Positions 17,005 through 25,869 of a stretch of 45,458 bases of DNA are shown here, in pieces. The stretch comes from an uncultured Porphyromonadaceae bacterium (GTDB taxonomy: Bacteria; Bacteroidota; Bacteroidia; Bacteroidales; Muribaculaceae), in contig CAOKFI010000021.1 in the NCBI GenBank assembly GCA_948467675.1, forward strand, positions 1 to 45,458. The letters are read 5' to 3'. Below the pieces are notes generated by a model. The model had not been told where the DNA came from, did no database searches, and saw nothing but the letters and a program-made list of their open reading frames with translations. A program made the position numbers and the translations under genes. Each line of letters opens with the position of its first letter. The stretch's first letter is position 1.

Positions 17005-17514
17005 TTATTTATCCTGTTTAAGTACATTTATCACCGCACGGTAGTCCGGTTCTTCGGTTATTTCCTCGACGAGCTGGGCATATATCACCTTACGGTTCTC
17101 ATCGATCACCACAACCGAACGTGCAAGCAGACCTGCGAGCGGACCGTCGACAATCTGTAGACCGTATTTCTGAGCGAACATAGGAGACCGGAACGCCGAG
17201 GCCGGAATCACATTCCTTATGCCTTCGGCCGAACAGAAACGTCCTGCGGCAAAAGGCAGATCCATCGATACACAAAGTACAACCGTATCTTTCAGACTGG
17301 AGGCTTCCTCATTGAAACGGCGCACCGACATGGCGCATACCGCCGTATCAAGGCTCGGAAATATATTCAGCACCATCCGCTTGCCCGGAAAATCAGAGCA
17401 GTGGACCTCAGACAGATCAGGGCGTACGAGAGTGAAACATGGCGCTTTTTCGCCAACGCGGGGAAGGGTGCCATAGGTATGGCACGGTTTGCTTTGAAAG
17501 TAAACGGTTTCCAT
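17005..17514 (-). CDS. tpx: Thiol peroxidase (Tpx-type peroxiredoxin)
   Basis: This enzyme reduces hydrogen peroxide and alkyl hydroperoxides using thioredoxin. The 169-residue protein shows the Tpx-type peroxidatic cysteine C60 in FPSLDTAVCAMSVRRFNEE and the resolving cysteine C94 in GRFCSAEGI, the spacing of atypical 2-Cys Tpx. I chose ATG 17514; an upstream in-frame codon at 17553 is a TTG overlapping the previous stop. It lies 35 bp after the thioredoxin-fold gene on the same strand, so the two are probably co-transcribed. Confidence 0.93.
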   Translation of the reverse strand: METVYFQSKPCHTYGTLPRVGEKAPCFTLVRPDLSEVHCSDFPGKRMVLNIFPSLDTAVCAMSVRRFNEEASSLKDTVVLCVSMDLPFAAGRFCSAEGIRNVIPASAFRSPMFAQKYGLQIVDGPLAGLLARSVVVIDENRKVIYAQLVEEITEEPDYRAVINVLKQDK

Positions 17515-17549
17515 AATTATTCTATTCCTGTTGTTTGATATTCCATAGT

Positions 17550-18749
17550 TCAACGTGAGGCAAGAGCCGTCTTCTGTATAACACTCTCGGACAAATCATT
17601 GTTGTATCCGATTATGACATCGCTGACGGTTCCGTCGGCTTTGCATATAACCACAACCGGCAATGCGGCCGCGCCACAGTCCCGGCATAAGGAACGTGCG
17701 TTCATAAGCGAAGTCTCTCCGATACGCAGATCCGGACACACGCTGTCGATATCGTCGTGACGGTTGTCGGTGAATGCGAATATCAGTCCGGCATCGACCG
17801 GCATACGGTCTACCGCCGAGCGCAAAGCGGCAATGATGTCGGGAGTGAATCCTGCAGTAGCATCCATCAGGGCGATGACAGTAGGCGATGCGAATCTGTC
17901 CGACGAACGGTGCGTATACCGTTCGCCTGTAGGCGTAGGCAACGAAAATCCGGGCAGACGCGTACCGGGCAGATTCTCAATGCGGAAATTGCTCTGCCTA
18001 TATCGTCCGAACACATCGGGATAACGCTTGACCAGCAGCTCCTCGCTCATGGGCAGACACGGCATATCCTCCCTGTTTGTATACTTGGCCAGTATCGTCT
18101 GCTCGCTGATGGATCCGGGATTGCTTTCCGTCTCGACCGACACCGGCATTCCGGTAGCCGCATCGAATACATACGTGCTCTCCATGCACACATAACCGCC
18201 AACCGTCATTTCCACATCGACCACCGAACATTTCTCTCCGCCCACTATTGTGTCGGGAATAATGTTCATCCGGTAAAGTGAATCAGCATCCATACGCTGC
18301 AATTCCTTTGCGATAAACTGAGGCAGCAACTGCACGAACTGTGCCGACTGCTGCACGCCGAGACTTCGGTTATCTCCGTTTAGACGAGGCATGAACGGAA
18401 TAGAGTCCCAGGTCATGTGATACTCCTGCAGACGCTCGTCGCGGAATCGATAATGATGACCGTCGAAATAGGCCGAAAATCCCTCAGATGTACCTTCTCC
18501 CGTGGAAACACTCCAGTCGATAAGATAATCGGCCGGAGCCAGCGAATCGTTACGGTTGCTCTGCGATTCAAGCTGCAGAGTGTATACCACATCATCCTGC
18601 GCCTGCGGCAAAGTCACAGCGTAACGCACCGTCGAATGGTAACAGTCGGCTTCACCGAGCCTTGATATAATATGATCGATCCCACGGGCCCCGAGACCCA
18701 TGGGATACAATACTGCTATCACCATTAACAATTTAATTTTCCCTTTCAT
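17550..18749 (-). CDS. Exported thioredoxin-fold protein with a displaced CxxC
   Basis: This is a 399-residue protein with an N-terminal signal peptide or anchor (KIKLLMVIAVLYPMGLGA), so the start at 18749 is preferred over 18791. Residues about 25-235 form a beta-rich domain with LolA/DUF-like character and no function I can name. Residues about 262-395 look like a TlpA/thioredoxin fold: LPGFSLPTPTGERY, then VIALMDATAG, then the cis-proline strand LPVVVICKADGTV. The canonical CxxC place after the first strand has no cysteines (DATAGFTPD). Instead CRDC sits at 355-358, six residues before the cis-proline. It may be redox-active in an unusual way or purely structural. It lies just upstream of tpx. 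Confidence 0.75.
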   Translation of the reverse strand: MKGKIKLLMVIAVLYPMGLGARGIDHIISRLGEADCYHSTVRYAVTLPQAQDDVVYTLQLESQSNRNDSLAPADYLIDWSVSTGEGTSEGFSAYFDGHHYRFRDERLQEYHMTWDSIPFMPRLNGDNRSLGVQQSAQFVQLLPQFIAKELQRMDADSLYRMNIIPDTIVGGEKCSVVDVEMTVGGYVCMESTYVFDAATGMPVSVETESNPGSISEQTILAKYTNREDMPCLPMSEELLVKRYPDVFGRYRQSNFRIENLPGTRLPGFSLPTPTGERYTHRSSDRFASPTVIALMDATAGFTPDIIAALRSAVDRMPVDAGLIFAFTDNRHDDIDSVCPDLRIGETSLMNARSLCRDCGAAALPVVVICKADGTVSDVIIGYNNDLSESVIQKTALASR

Positions 18750-18923
18750 AAACCATGTATAGTTGCTACGTTCATCAATATAACGTGACACATCCGGAAA
18801 CAGTTCATTGCCGGAGCTTTTTCGGCATGGATTTCACATCGGTTAACATACTGGATGGCTGCGACGCTTTTATCGGCGCTTATTACGGTTTTCTGGCTGT
18901 TACCCCGCGATATTTCTATTTGA

Positions 18924-18955
18924 TTTGATGACAGGTATTCGAATACATACTTTTG
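18924..18955 (+). promoter_or_regulatory. Promoter of the efflux operon
   Basis: TTTG at 18924-18927, exactly 20 nt, then TACTTTTG at 18948-18955. The start near 18962 gives a leader of about 13 nt before the TolC-like ATG at 18975. The rest of the 225-bp divergent gap (18750-18974) shows no gene I would support. Confidence 0.8.
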
Positions 18956-18974
18956 CATGGAAACATAAACAGCC

Positions 18975-20291
18975 ATGACGTTACGAGCCATATCCATTTC
19001 AACTATGATTGCGGCGGTGTCAGTCCTCTCCCAAGCCGAAGAACCGGCCGACACCCTGCAATGGAGCTACGCCGACTGCGTAGACTATGCCCGGGCCAAC
19101 AACATATCGTTGCGCCAGTCCGAACTGACTCTGGAAGCGACAAAGGCCTCATTAGAAGCAGCACGCGCACAATGGGCGCCGAGTCTGGAATTCGCCACAA
19201 CACATTCTCTGACAAACCGGCCTTTCGGACAAGATTCGAAAAACTCCTATAACAGCAGCTATGGACTCAATGCCGGCTGGACTGTATGGGACGGCGGAAA
19301 ACGCGAGAACAATATACGCCGCGAACAGAAACAGACCGAGATCGATGCCCACACCACTACCGATCTGTTCAGAAGTATCGAAACCGACATACTCGGTCTA
19401 TATATAGACATCCTGTACGCCCGCGAAGCGATAGCCATAAACCGCGAGGCGGCATCCGTAAGCCAGGCACAGGCAGAACGCGCGCGTCAGCTGATGGAAT
19501 CCGGACGCTTGTCACGTGTCGACTATGCCCAGCTCCTGTCACAGGCTCGGCAGGATGACTACAACGTAGTCAATGCACAGAGCACCTACGACACATACTG
19601 CACAAACCTGAAACAGTTGCTGGAGATCGGAATCGACAAGCATATCGATCCGCTGCCTGTCGACTGGAGTTCAGACCAGGTGACAGCACAATATCCCCCT
19701 CTCGACGAAAGCTATACACTGGCTCTTGCAACCGATGCCCGGCTGGAAGCCGCAAAACTGGCTGTGGAAAGTGCCGAACTCGACACAAAAATAGCCCGAG
19801 CCGGATACTATCCGTCAGTCAGTCTCAATGCCGGAGTCGGTTCAGGATACTATGCTCCAGGCGGATCATTCGGCAACCAGATGAAATGGGGACTGAACGA
19901 ATCCGTAGGATTGACAGTCAGTGTACCGATACTTGACAACAAAAAGACAAAAACGGCAGTGACACAGGCAAACATACAGCGCATCAACGCGATACTAAGC
20001 GAGGATGCGCGACGCAATGAGATTGCCCGTACTGTCGAAAGCTGTTACATCGATCTGAAATCGGCCATAGCCCAATACGAAGCAGGCGTAAATCAGGTAG
20101 AAGCAGCCGAATTAAGCGACGAACTGGTCAACGAACAGTTCAATCTCGGACTTGTCAATACCGTAGAACTCATGCAATCCCACAACAACCTGCTGCAGGC
20201 TCGCGGTGCACTGCTTCAAGCCAAATACAAAGCTATGCTTAGCCGCAAACTTATCGAATTTTACCGCACGGCGTCAGTCGCCATACCATAA
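18975..20291 (+). CDS. TolC-family outer-membrane efflux protein
   Basis: This is a 438-residue outer-membrane channel subunit of a tripartite exporter. It has a short signal peptide (ISISTMIAAVSVLSQAEE) and two long helical OEP repeats separated by beta segments. Examples are DCVDYARANNISLRQSELTLEATKAS and later SYTLALATDARLEAAKLAVESAELD, which mark the duplicated TolC fold. Other family marks are GLNAGWTVWDGGKR and NLGLVNTVELMQSHNNLLQA. It is the first gene of the operon with its own promoter. The adaptor, ATPase and permease genes follow in the same direction. Confidence 0.92.
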   Translation: MTLRAISISTMIAAVSVLSQAEEPADTLQWSYADCVDYARANNISLRQSELTLEATKASLEAARAQWAPSLEFATTHSLTNRPFGQDSKNSYNSSYGLNAGWTVWDGGKRENNIRREQKQTEIDAHTTTDLFRSIETDILGLYIDILYAREAIAINREAASVSQAQAERARQLMESGRLSRVDYAQLLSQARQDDYNVVNAQSTYDTYCTNLKQLLEIGIDKHIDPLPVDWSSDQVTAQYPPLDESYTLALATDARLEAAKLAVESAELDTKIARAGYYPSVSLNAGVGSGYYAPGGSFGNQMKWGLNESVGLTVSVPILDNKKTKTAVTQANIQRINAILSEDARRNEIARTVESCYIDLKSAIAQYEAGVNQVEAAELSDELVNEQFNLGLVNTVELMQSHNNLLQARGALLQAKYKAMLSRKLIEFYRTASVAIP

Positions 20292-20322
20292 AAGCCAAAT
20301 AAAAGCATTGACATACACTGAT

Positions 20323-21489
20323 ATGAAACCATTATCCTTATCAACAACCATTGCAGTCCTGGCATTCGCCGGCTTCATCTCCGGCTGTTCAAATAAAGCC
20401 GGGATAGAGCTCGTCACTGCCCCTGTAGCTATAGCCGATATCAGCGAAAGCGTGACGGCCACAGGCACATTGGAATCTGTGACATCGGTCGATGTCGGTA
20501 CCCAGGTGACAGGAATCATAGACAAGATCTATGTCGACTACAACTCACAGGTGACCAAGGGGCAGCTGATAGCGGAAATAGAGAAAACACTGCTGGAAAG
20601 CGAGTTGAAATCGGCCGATGCAAACATGGAGTCTGCCCGTCTCAAATACGAGTATACCCGTACGAACTACCTGCGCGACAAAGCCCTGCACGACAAGCAG
20701 CTTATAAGCGACTATGAGTTCGACACATCCGAAAACGAGTATCTGACATCAAAAACCGCTTACGAAAAAACTCAGGCAGACCGTGTTAAAGCGGCAAAGA
20801 ACCTGAACTATGCCGAGATCTACGCTCCGATCGACGGAGTGGTGATCTCCCGCGATGTGGAGGTCGGCCAGACCGTAGTGTCAAACATGACCGTTGCAAA
20901 TCTTTTCACCATCGCGGATCTTGAAAATATGCAGGTAGTGGCCGATGTCGATGAGGCAGACATCGGCCAGGTCAAAACCGGTCAGTCAGTGACGTTTACA
21001 GTCGATGCATTTCCCGATGACAAGTTTGAAGGCACAGTCACCCAGGTACGTCTTAACCCGACAACCGAGAGCAATGTCGTCACCTACGAAGTGATCGTAG
21101 CCGCACCTAATCCGGAACTGAAACTGATACCAGGTCTCACTGCCAACGTAACCATCTACGTGACCCAGGACAAAGGTGTTCCGACCGTACCCAACCGGGC
21201 ATTACGTTTCACTCCCCATGAATATCCTGAAGCGGAAAATCTGCCCACACCGGTATCCAGCAATTCCGCTCCGGCATCCGGCACACCTCATCTGTGGCTT
21301 GTCAAAGACAACCATCTGACAGCAGTTCCCGTCACTACAGGCAACAGCGACGGCATCAATACAGCCATCATTTCAGGAGTATCAGTAGGCGATACAGTCG
21401 CTGTTGAATATTCAGCCGCCATAACACAGCAAAACGACGCCCCGGACCAGAGTCCGTTCGCACCACGTCCTCCGGGTCGCAGAAAGTAA
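20323..21489 (+). CDS. Periplasmic adaptor of a MacAB-type exporter (HlyD/RND family lipoprotein)
   Basis: This is a 388-residue membrane-fusion protein linking the MacB-like pump to the TolC-like channel. ATG 20323 is chosen because it gives a clean lipoprotein signal peptide with lipobox ISGC (Cys22); the frame opens further upstream inside the tolC gene. The lipoyl/barrel-sandwich half-motifs are SVDVGTQVTGIIDKIYVDYNSQVTKGQLIAEIEKT and the returning IYAPIDGVVISRDVEVGQTV. They flank a coiled-coil hairpin at about 100-165. A beta-barrel domain follows (VVADVDEADIGQVKTGQ). A basic proline-rich tail ends the protein. Confidence 0.93.
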   Translation: MKPLSLSTTIAVLAFAGFISGCSNKAGIELVTAPVAIADISESVTATGTLESVTSVDVGTQVTGIIDKIYVDYNSQVTKGQLIAEIEKTLLESELKSADANMESARLKYEYTRTNYLRDKALHDKQLISDYEFDTSENEYLTSKTAYEKTQADRVKAAKNLNYAEIYAPIDGVVISRDVEVGQTVVSNMTVANLFTIADLENMQVVADVDEADIGQVKTGQSVTFTVDAFPDDKFEGTVTQVRLNPTTESNVVTYEVIVAAPNPELKLIPGLTANVTIYVTQDKGVPTVPNRALRFTPHEYPEAENLPTPVSSNSAPASGTPHLWLVKDNHLTAVPVTTGNSDGINTAIISGVSVGDTVAVEYSAAITQQNDAPDQSPFAPRPPGRRK

Positions 21490-21492
21490 ATC

Positions 21493-22248
21493 ATGAGTAT
21501 GGATAATACCGACTATATCATCAAAGTGGAACATCTGCGCCGCGATTTCCAGGTCGGCGGAGAGACAGTCCATGCCTTGCGCGACGTGTCATTCACCATT
21601 TCACGCGGTGAGTTCGTAACTATCATGGGTACATCGGGATCGGGCAAATCCACACTTCTCAATATACTCGGATGCCTCGACACACCGACAAAAGGCGAAT
21701 ACGTGCTGGACGGATCGAGTGTAAGGACTATGAGCAAGAACGACCGTGCCCGTTTGCGTAACCGCAAGATTGGTTTCGTATTTCAAAACTACAACCTGCT
21801 GCCTAAGACTACGGCGATCGAGAATGTCGAGCTACCGTTGCTGTATAATCCGGCTGTCAATGCCAAAGAGCGCCGTCAGCGGGCTATCGAGGCTCTTGAG
21901 GCTGTCGGCCTGAAAGACCGGATGGAACATAAAAGCAACCAGATGTCAGGCGGCCAGCAGCAAAGAGTGGCCATAGCGCGTGCGCTTGTCAACGATCCGG
22001 TCATAATACTGGCCGATGAGGCGACCGGAAATCTCGATACCCGTACCTCCTACAGCATACTCGTATTGTTTCAGGATCTGTATGCCAAAGGACGAACCAT
22101 AATATTTGTAACCCATAATCCGGATTTGGCAGCCTACTCCTCCCGCAATATAGTGCTGCGCGACGGTCGTGTGGTCAGCGATGTCATAAATCCCTCACCC
22201 GCTTCTGCCCGCGAGATGTATGCATCCTTGCCGAATGATGAAGACTGA
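21493..22248 (+). CDS. MacB-like ABC transporter ATPase
   Basis: This is a 251-residue ABC ATPase of the LolD/MacB group that powers mechanotransmission export. Walker A is GTSGSGKS at 46-53, the Q-loop FQNYNLLP at about 97-104, the signature MSGGQQQR at 151-158 and Walker B IILADE at 171-176. The H-loop is VTHNPD near 212. In this family the ATPase is a separate protein or fused to the permease; here it is separate. It starts 3 bp after the adaptor stop codon and 15 bp before the permease gene. Confidence 0.95.
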   Translation: MSMDNTDYIIKVEHLRRDFQVGGETVHALRDVSFTISRGEFVTIMGTSGSGKSTLLNILGCLDTPTKGEYVLDGSSVRTMSKNDRARLRNRKIGFVFQNYNLLPKTTAIENVELPLLYNPAVNAKERRQRAIEALEAVGLKDRMEHKSNQMSGGQQQRVAIARALVNDPVIILADEATGNLDTRTSYSILVLFQDLYAKGRTIIFVTHNPDLAAYSSRNIVLRDGRVVSDVINPSPASAREMYASLPNDED

Positions 22249-22263
22249 TCCATATTAGAGACC

Positions 22264-23310
22264 ATGAATATAGGCAATCTGCTAAAGATAGCGCTGAAGG
22301 CGCTCAACAACAACAAGCTGCGCTGCTTTCTGACAATGCTCGGCATTATTATCGGCGTAGCATCAGTCATAACCATGCTCGCCATAGGACAAGGGTCGAA
22401 AAACAGTATCAAAGCCCAGATAAGCGAGATGGGATCGAATATGATAATGATTCATCCCGGAAACATGCAGAGAGGCAGTGTGCGTCAGAGCGCTGACGAC
22501 ATGCAGACCCTTAAAATCCCGGATTACGAGGCTCTCCGCGACGAGACAAGCTATATCTCCGCAGTCAGCCCGATGGTAAACAGTTCCGGCCAGTTCATAA
22601 ACGGCAACAACAATTATCCGTCATCGCTATACGGTATAACCCCTGATTACATGGAGATACGCAAAGTATCCGTAGCTGACGGAGAGATGTTTGACGAAGC
22701 CGATATCAAATCCGCTGCAAAAGTCTGTCTGCTCGGCAAAACAGTTGTCGACAATCTGTTTCCCGACGGAAGCAATCCCATAGGACGGGTCGTAAGGTTC
22801 AACAAGATCCCTCTTACGGTAGTGGGTGTGCTTGAATCGAAAGGTACTAACTCCATGGGAATGGACCAAGACGACGTAGTGCTCGCTCCATACACCACAG
22901 TGATGAAACGTGTGCTGGCCGTGGACTACCTGCAAAGCATATTCTGCTCCGCGCTAAGCGAGGAAATGACAGATCAGGCCACCGACGAGATCACATCGAT
23001 ACTACGCAGCCGCCATAAACTCAAGGATGATGCCGACGACGACTTCGACATCCGCTCACAGCAGGAGCTAAGCGAGATGATGAATTCCACCAGCGACATG
23101 ATGACTGTGCTTCTGGCCTGTATAGCAGGCATCTCGCTGCTTGTAGGCGGCATCGGCATCATGAACATAATGTATGTTTCTGTCACTGAACGGACTCGTG
23201 AGATCGGTCTGCGCATGAGTATCGGCGCAAGAGGAATCGACATCCGGAATCGGGATCGCCAACATACGCCGGCGGCTCAGGCTGCTGTATCACGGACATG
23301 CGACTCTTGA
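22264..23310 (+). pseudogene. MacB-like FtsX permease, C-terminally truncated by a junction with a kinase gene
   Basis: The permease reads normally from TM1 (about 20-42, CFLTMLGIIIGVASVITMLAIG) through the periplasmic domain to TM2 (about 281-310) and the family motif TERTREIGLRMSIGARGIDI (to residue 327). After that the normal third and fourth membrane helices, about 80 residues, are missing. Instead 21 unrelated residues follow to a stop. In the next frame the same DNA encodes the C-terminus of a LytS-type histidine kinase. The reading suggests a deletion that joined the 5' part of the permease to the 3' end of the kinase. A permease without TM3 and TM4 should not work, so I mark it as broken. 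An assembly error would look the same. Confidence 0.8.
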
Positions 23311-23368
23311 TTGCTGTGCCGACGGTGACATATATACGGTAGAAATGACAATAAAATTAGCCCCATGA
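23234..23368 (+). pseudogene. C-terminal remnant of a LytS/YehU-type sensor histidine kinase
   Basis: Reading in the frame that ends with TGA at 23366-23368 gives ESTSGIGIANIRRRLRLLYH, then 24 further residues to the end (with DGDIYTVEMTIKLAP). This is the G2-box and C-terminal end of a HATPase domain of the LytS family (consensus-like GIGL-N-RRRL-LLY, then a strand ending before the stop). The stop overlaps the ATG of the LytTR response-regulator gene as ATGA, which is how intact kinase-regulator pairs of this type are joined. Everything upstream of the G2 box is missing. The DNA before it belongs to the MacB-like permease in another frame. Confidence 0.75.
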
Positions 23369-24108
23369 CAATACTCAACTGCTGCGTAATCGACGATGAG
23401 CCTCTGGCAGCCCAGCTTATAGGCTCCTATGTGGACAAAACACCATTTATGGAACTGGCAGGCATATTCCAGTCTGCCCAGGAAGCCATTAAAATTATTC
23501 TGGAGGGGAAAATAGATGTAGTATTTCTGGACATACAGATGCCGCAGCTCAATGGCTTGGAGTTTGCCAAAATAATCCCTCCCCACTGCAGAATCATCTT
23601 TACTACAGCATATAACGGCTATGCAGTGGATGCTTTCAAAGTCAATGCCCTTGATTATCTGTTGAAACCGGTAAGCTACGAAGACTTCACAATGGCCGCC
23701 AACCGCGCGCTCGAATGGGTGTCGCTGAACCGTCAGGCAAATGAGAAATCAGGCACCGGAGAATATATCATGGTCAAAAGCGAATACAAGCTCATCCAGA
23801 TAGCGACATCAGACATCCTGTACATAGAGGGTCTGAAAGACTATGTGAAAATCTATATCGACGGAGACCGAAAATGTATCATGACCCTTATGAGCATGAA
23901 AGTACTCGAACGCGCTCTGCCTCAGTCGAGATTTCTACGTGTACATCGTTCATTCATAGTAAATACTTCGAAAATAAAAGTCATTGAGCGAAACCGTATA
24001 GTATTCGGCAACAACTATATCCCGGTAAGCGACAGCTACAAAAACTCGTTTTCCGAATTCGTGACCTCACGCTCGCTTCTGCCTGCGCCTGACAACGATC
24101 CGGAATAA
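23365..24108 (+). CDS. LytTR-family response regulator
   Basis: This is a 247-residue two-component regulator. The receiver domain (1-120) has the acidic pair D10/D11, the phosphorylation site D56 in VVFLDIQMP, T80-region FTTAYNGYA and the lysine in LDYLLKPVS. The C-terminal LytTR DNA-binding domain spans about 130-235 (IQIATSDILYIEGLKDYVKI, then RFLRVHRSFIVN). Its ATG overlaps the stop of a kinase remnant, so the natural partner kinase seems to have been lost in this sequence. The likely target is the efflux operon in which it lies, which is inference. Confidence 0.93.
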   Translation: MTILNCCVIDDEPLAAQLIGSYVDKTPFMELAGIFQSAQEAIKIILEGKIDVVFLDIQMPQLNGLEFAKIIPPHCRIIFTTAYNGYAVDAFKVNALDYLLKPVSYEDFTMAANRALEWVSLNRQANEKSGTGEYIMVKSEYKLIQIATSDILYIEGLKDYVKIYIDGDRKCIMTLMSMKVLERALPQSRFLRVHRSFIVNTSKIKVIERNRIVFGNNYIPVSDSYKNSFSEFVTSRSLLPAPDNDPE

Positions 24109-24146
24109 CTTGTCCCGGAAAAATATGAGATCTGGCGGTTATTTGC

Positions 24147-24154
24147 TATTTTTG
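24147..24154 (+). promoter_or_regulatory. Possible -7 box of the VOC gene
   Basis: TATTTTTG fits TAnnTTTG and lies 24 nt before the ATG at 24179. No clear -33 TTTG is found 20 nt upstream, so this is a weak call. Confidence 0.4.
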
Positions 24155-24178
24155 CCGTGACAATCAAACTATATAGCC

Positions 24179-24571
24179 ATGGATCTAAAAACAAAAATCA
24201 CGGGAGTGCAACACATCGGAGTGCCTACAAACGATATCGAGGCTACCATCCGTTTCTATGAAGGCATCGGTTTCGATACCATATACAGGACTGTCAATGA
24301 GGCGGCCAATGAGCAAGTAGCATTTCTGCAACTCGGCAATCTCGAAATGGAAATATATGAGAACCATCAGGCCTCGATGCATACCGGAGCCATCGACCAC
24401 ATCGCTCTTGATGTAAAGGAGATAGAAAGCGTTTTCTCTGAATTGAAAGACCGGGGATATGAACTGCCGGCGGAAGGAATACAGGGATTGCCTTTCTGGG
24501 AAAACGGAGTCCGTTTCTTCACAATAACAGGTCCGAACGCCGAGCGTATCGAATTCTGCGAACGACTCTGA
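24179..24571 (+). CDS. VOC (glyoxalase/bleomycin-resistance fold) protein
   Basis: This is a 130-residue single-domain vicinal-oxygen-chelate protein with two beta-alpha-beta-beta-beta modules. The first starts VQHIGVPTNDIEATIRFYEGIGF and the second IDHIALDVKEIESVFSELKDRGYEL. Candidate metal ligands are H12 in the first module, E60 (LEMEIYE region), H73 in the second and E126 near the end (ERIEFCE). Family members include lactoylglutathione lyases, epimerases and dioxygenases; I cannot name the substrate. It stands alone between the response regulator gene and a convergent operon ending 13 bp downstream. Confidence 0.85.
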   Translation: MDLKTKITGVQHIGVPTNDIEATIRFYEGIGFDTIYRTVNEAANEQVAFLQLGNLEMEIYENHQASMHTGAIDHIALDVKEIESVFSELKDRGYELPAEGIQGLPFWENGVRFFTITGPNAERIEFCERL

Positions 24572-24584
24572 CCTCAGCCGGAGT

Positions 24585-25205
24585 TCAATCCGTTTCGTTC
24601 TTGAGCACCGGCAACTGCCAGCTGTAGCGTAACGCAAACACGCGCAAAAGAATCACTGTTACAGCGCATGCGCCCTGCTGTAATATCGGGGAACCGCCGC
24701 ATAAATCTATTATCCAATATACTACGCCACCTGCCATACAAGCGGTGGCGTATATATCTTTGCGAAACAGCAACGGCTCTTCATTGATCAGGATATCGCG
24801 CAGTACTCCGCCGAATGCTCCGGTGATAAGACCCATTATCACAGCTACCCACATCGGATATCCGGTAGCAAGGGTTTTCTGTATGCCTATCACTGCAAAA
24901 AGCGCGAGTCCTATAGTGTCAAATACCAACAACATTCTGACACTTCGGACCAAGGCCTTGCGAAACAGCACGACAATGGCAAGCGACAGACCGGTCACTG
25001 CCAGATACCACCATGTCTGCATCCAGAATACAGGGATGTCGAGCAAGACATCCCTTACCGTACCGCCGCCTATGGCAGTGGCGGCACCGACTATATATGC
25101 TCCGAACCAGTCAAAACGCTTAGACGCCGCCAGACGTATACCGCTGATTGCAAAAGCTATCGTACCTACGACTTCGATCAGGAACAGAAAAGTTTCTTCC
25201 AACAT
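24585..25205 (-). CDS. TRIC/UPF0126 family membrane protein
   Basis: This is a 206-residue inner-membrane protein with seven predicted helices built from two repeats, the pattern of bacterial trimeric intracellular cation (TRIC) channels, formerly UPF0126/YicG. The repeated signature is present twice: ATAIGGGTVRDVLLD (about 42-56) and GLITGAFGGVLRDILINEEP (about 125-144). It is the last gene of the minus-strand pheS-crcB-nth run, 6 bp after nth. The family is usually described as potassium-permeable; the role here is not visible. Confidence 0.88.
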   Translation of the reverse strand: MLEETFLFLIEVVGTIAFAISGIRLAASKRFDWFGAYIVGAATAIGGGTVRDVLLDIPVFWMQTWWYLAVTGLSLAIVVLFRKALVRSVRMLLVFDTIGLALFAVIGIQKTLATGYPMWVAVIMGLITGAFGGVLRDILINEEPLLFRKDIYATACMAGGVVYWIIDLCGGSPILQQGACAVTVILLRVFALRYSWQLPVLKNETD

Positions 25206-25211
25206 GGCTAT

Positions 25212-25859
25212 CTATATGGATTTGGTTCCGGCAGTATAATAACGGCATATCTCTCTCAAGCCGCAATCAAGACACTCTGGACGACGAGCCTTGCAGACAT
25301 AACGGCCGTGCAGTATCAGCCAATGATGAGCCAGCGGTATTATATCGGCAGGAATATTCCGGCATAGCTCTTTCTCTGTCTGCAACGGATTCCGGCTCCC
25401 TGTGGTAAGACCGAGGCGTTCGCTTACACGGAACACGTGGGTATCGACAGCCATCGCCGCACGGTTGAATATTACAGCGAGAATAACATTGGCAGTCTTT
25501 CGTCCCACTCCGGGCAATGAAAGCAGTGAATCCATGTCGGACGGAACTTCCCCGCCGAAATCCTCGACCAGTTTCCGTGCCATTCCCGACAGGCTGCGCG
25601 CTTTATTGTTGGGATATGAACATGATTTTATATATCTGAATATATCCTCCTGCGATGCCGCAGCAAGAGCTTCAGGCGTAGGATAGGCCTCGAACAGAGC
25701 CGGAGTGATCATATTGACCCGCTTGTCGGTACACTGAGCCGATAATATGACAGCCACGAGCAACTGATACGGAGAATCATATTGCAATTCGGTCTCAGCC
25801 ACCGGCATTTCACGGCTGAACCACTCTATCATGCGTCTATAACGCTCTTTTTTAGTCAT
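25212..25859 (-). CDS. nth: Endonuclease III (DNA glycosylase/AP lyase)
   Basis: This base-excision repair enzyme removes oxidised pyrimidines and cleaves the abasic site. The 215-residue protein has the helix-hairpin-helix LPGVGRKTA (115-123) with catalytic lysine K121 and catalytic aspartate D139 in AVDTHVFRV. The C-terminal 4Fe-4S ligands C189, C196, C199 and C205 have the standard C-x6-C-x2-C-x5-C spacing. It lies 10 bp after crcB and 6 bp before the TRIC gene on the same strand. Confidence 0.96.
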   Translation of the reverse strand: MTKKERYRRMIEWFSREMPVAETELQYDSPYQLLVAVILSAQCTDKRVNMITPALFEAYPTPEALAAASQEDIFRYIKSCSYPNNKARSLSGMARKLVEDFGGEVPSDMDSLLSLPGVGRKTANVILAVIFNRAAMAVDTHVFRVSERLGLTTGSRNPLQTEKELCRNIPADIIPLAHHWLILHGRYVCKARRPECLDCGLREICRYYTAGTKSI

Positions 25860-25869
25860 ACCAGATCTG

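Noticed and set aside
18746..19054. 102-codon minus-strand ORF across the promoter region between the thioredoxin-fold gene and the TolC gene
   Set aside because: It overlaps both genes and a strong promoter, and shows no family features.
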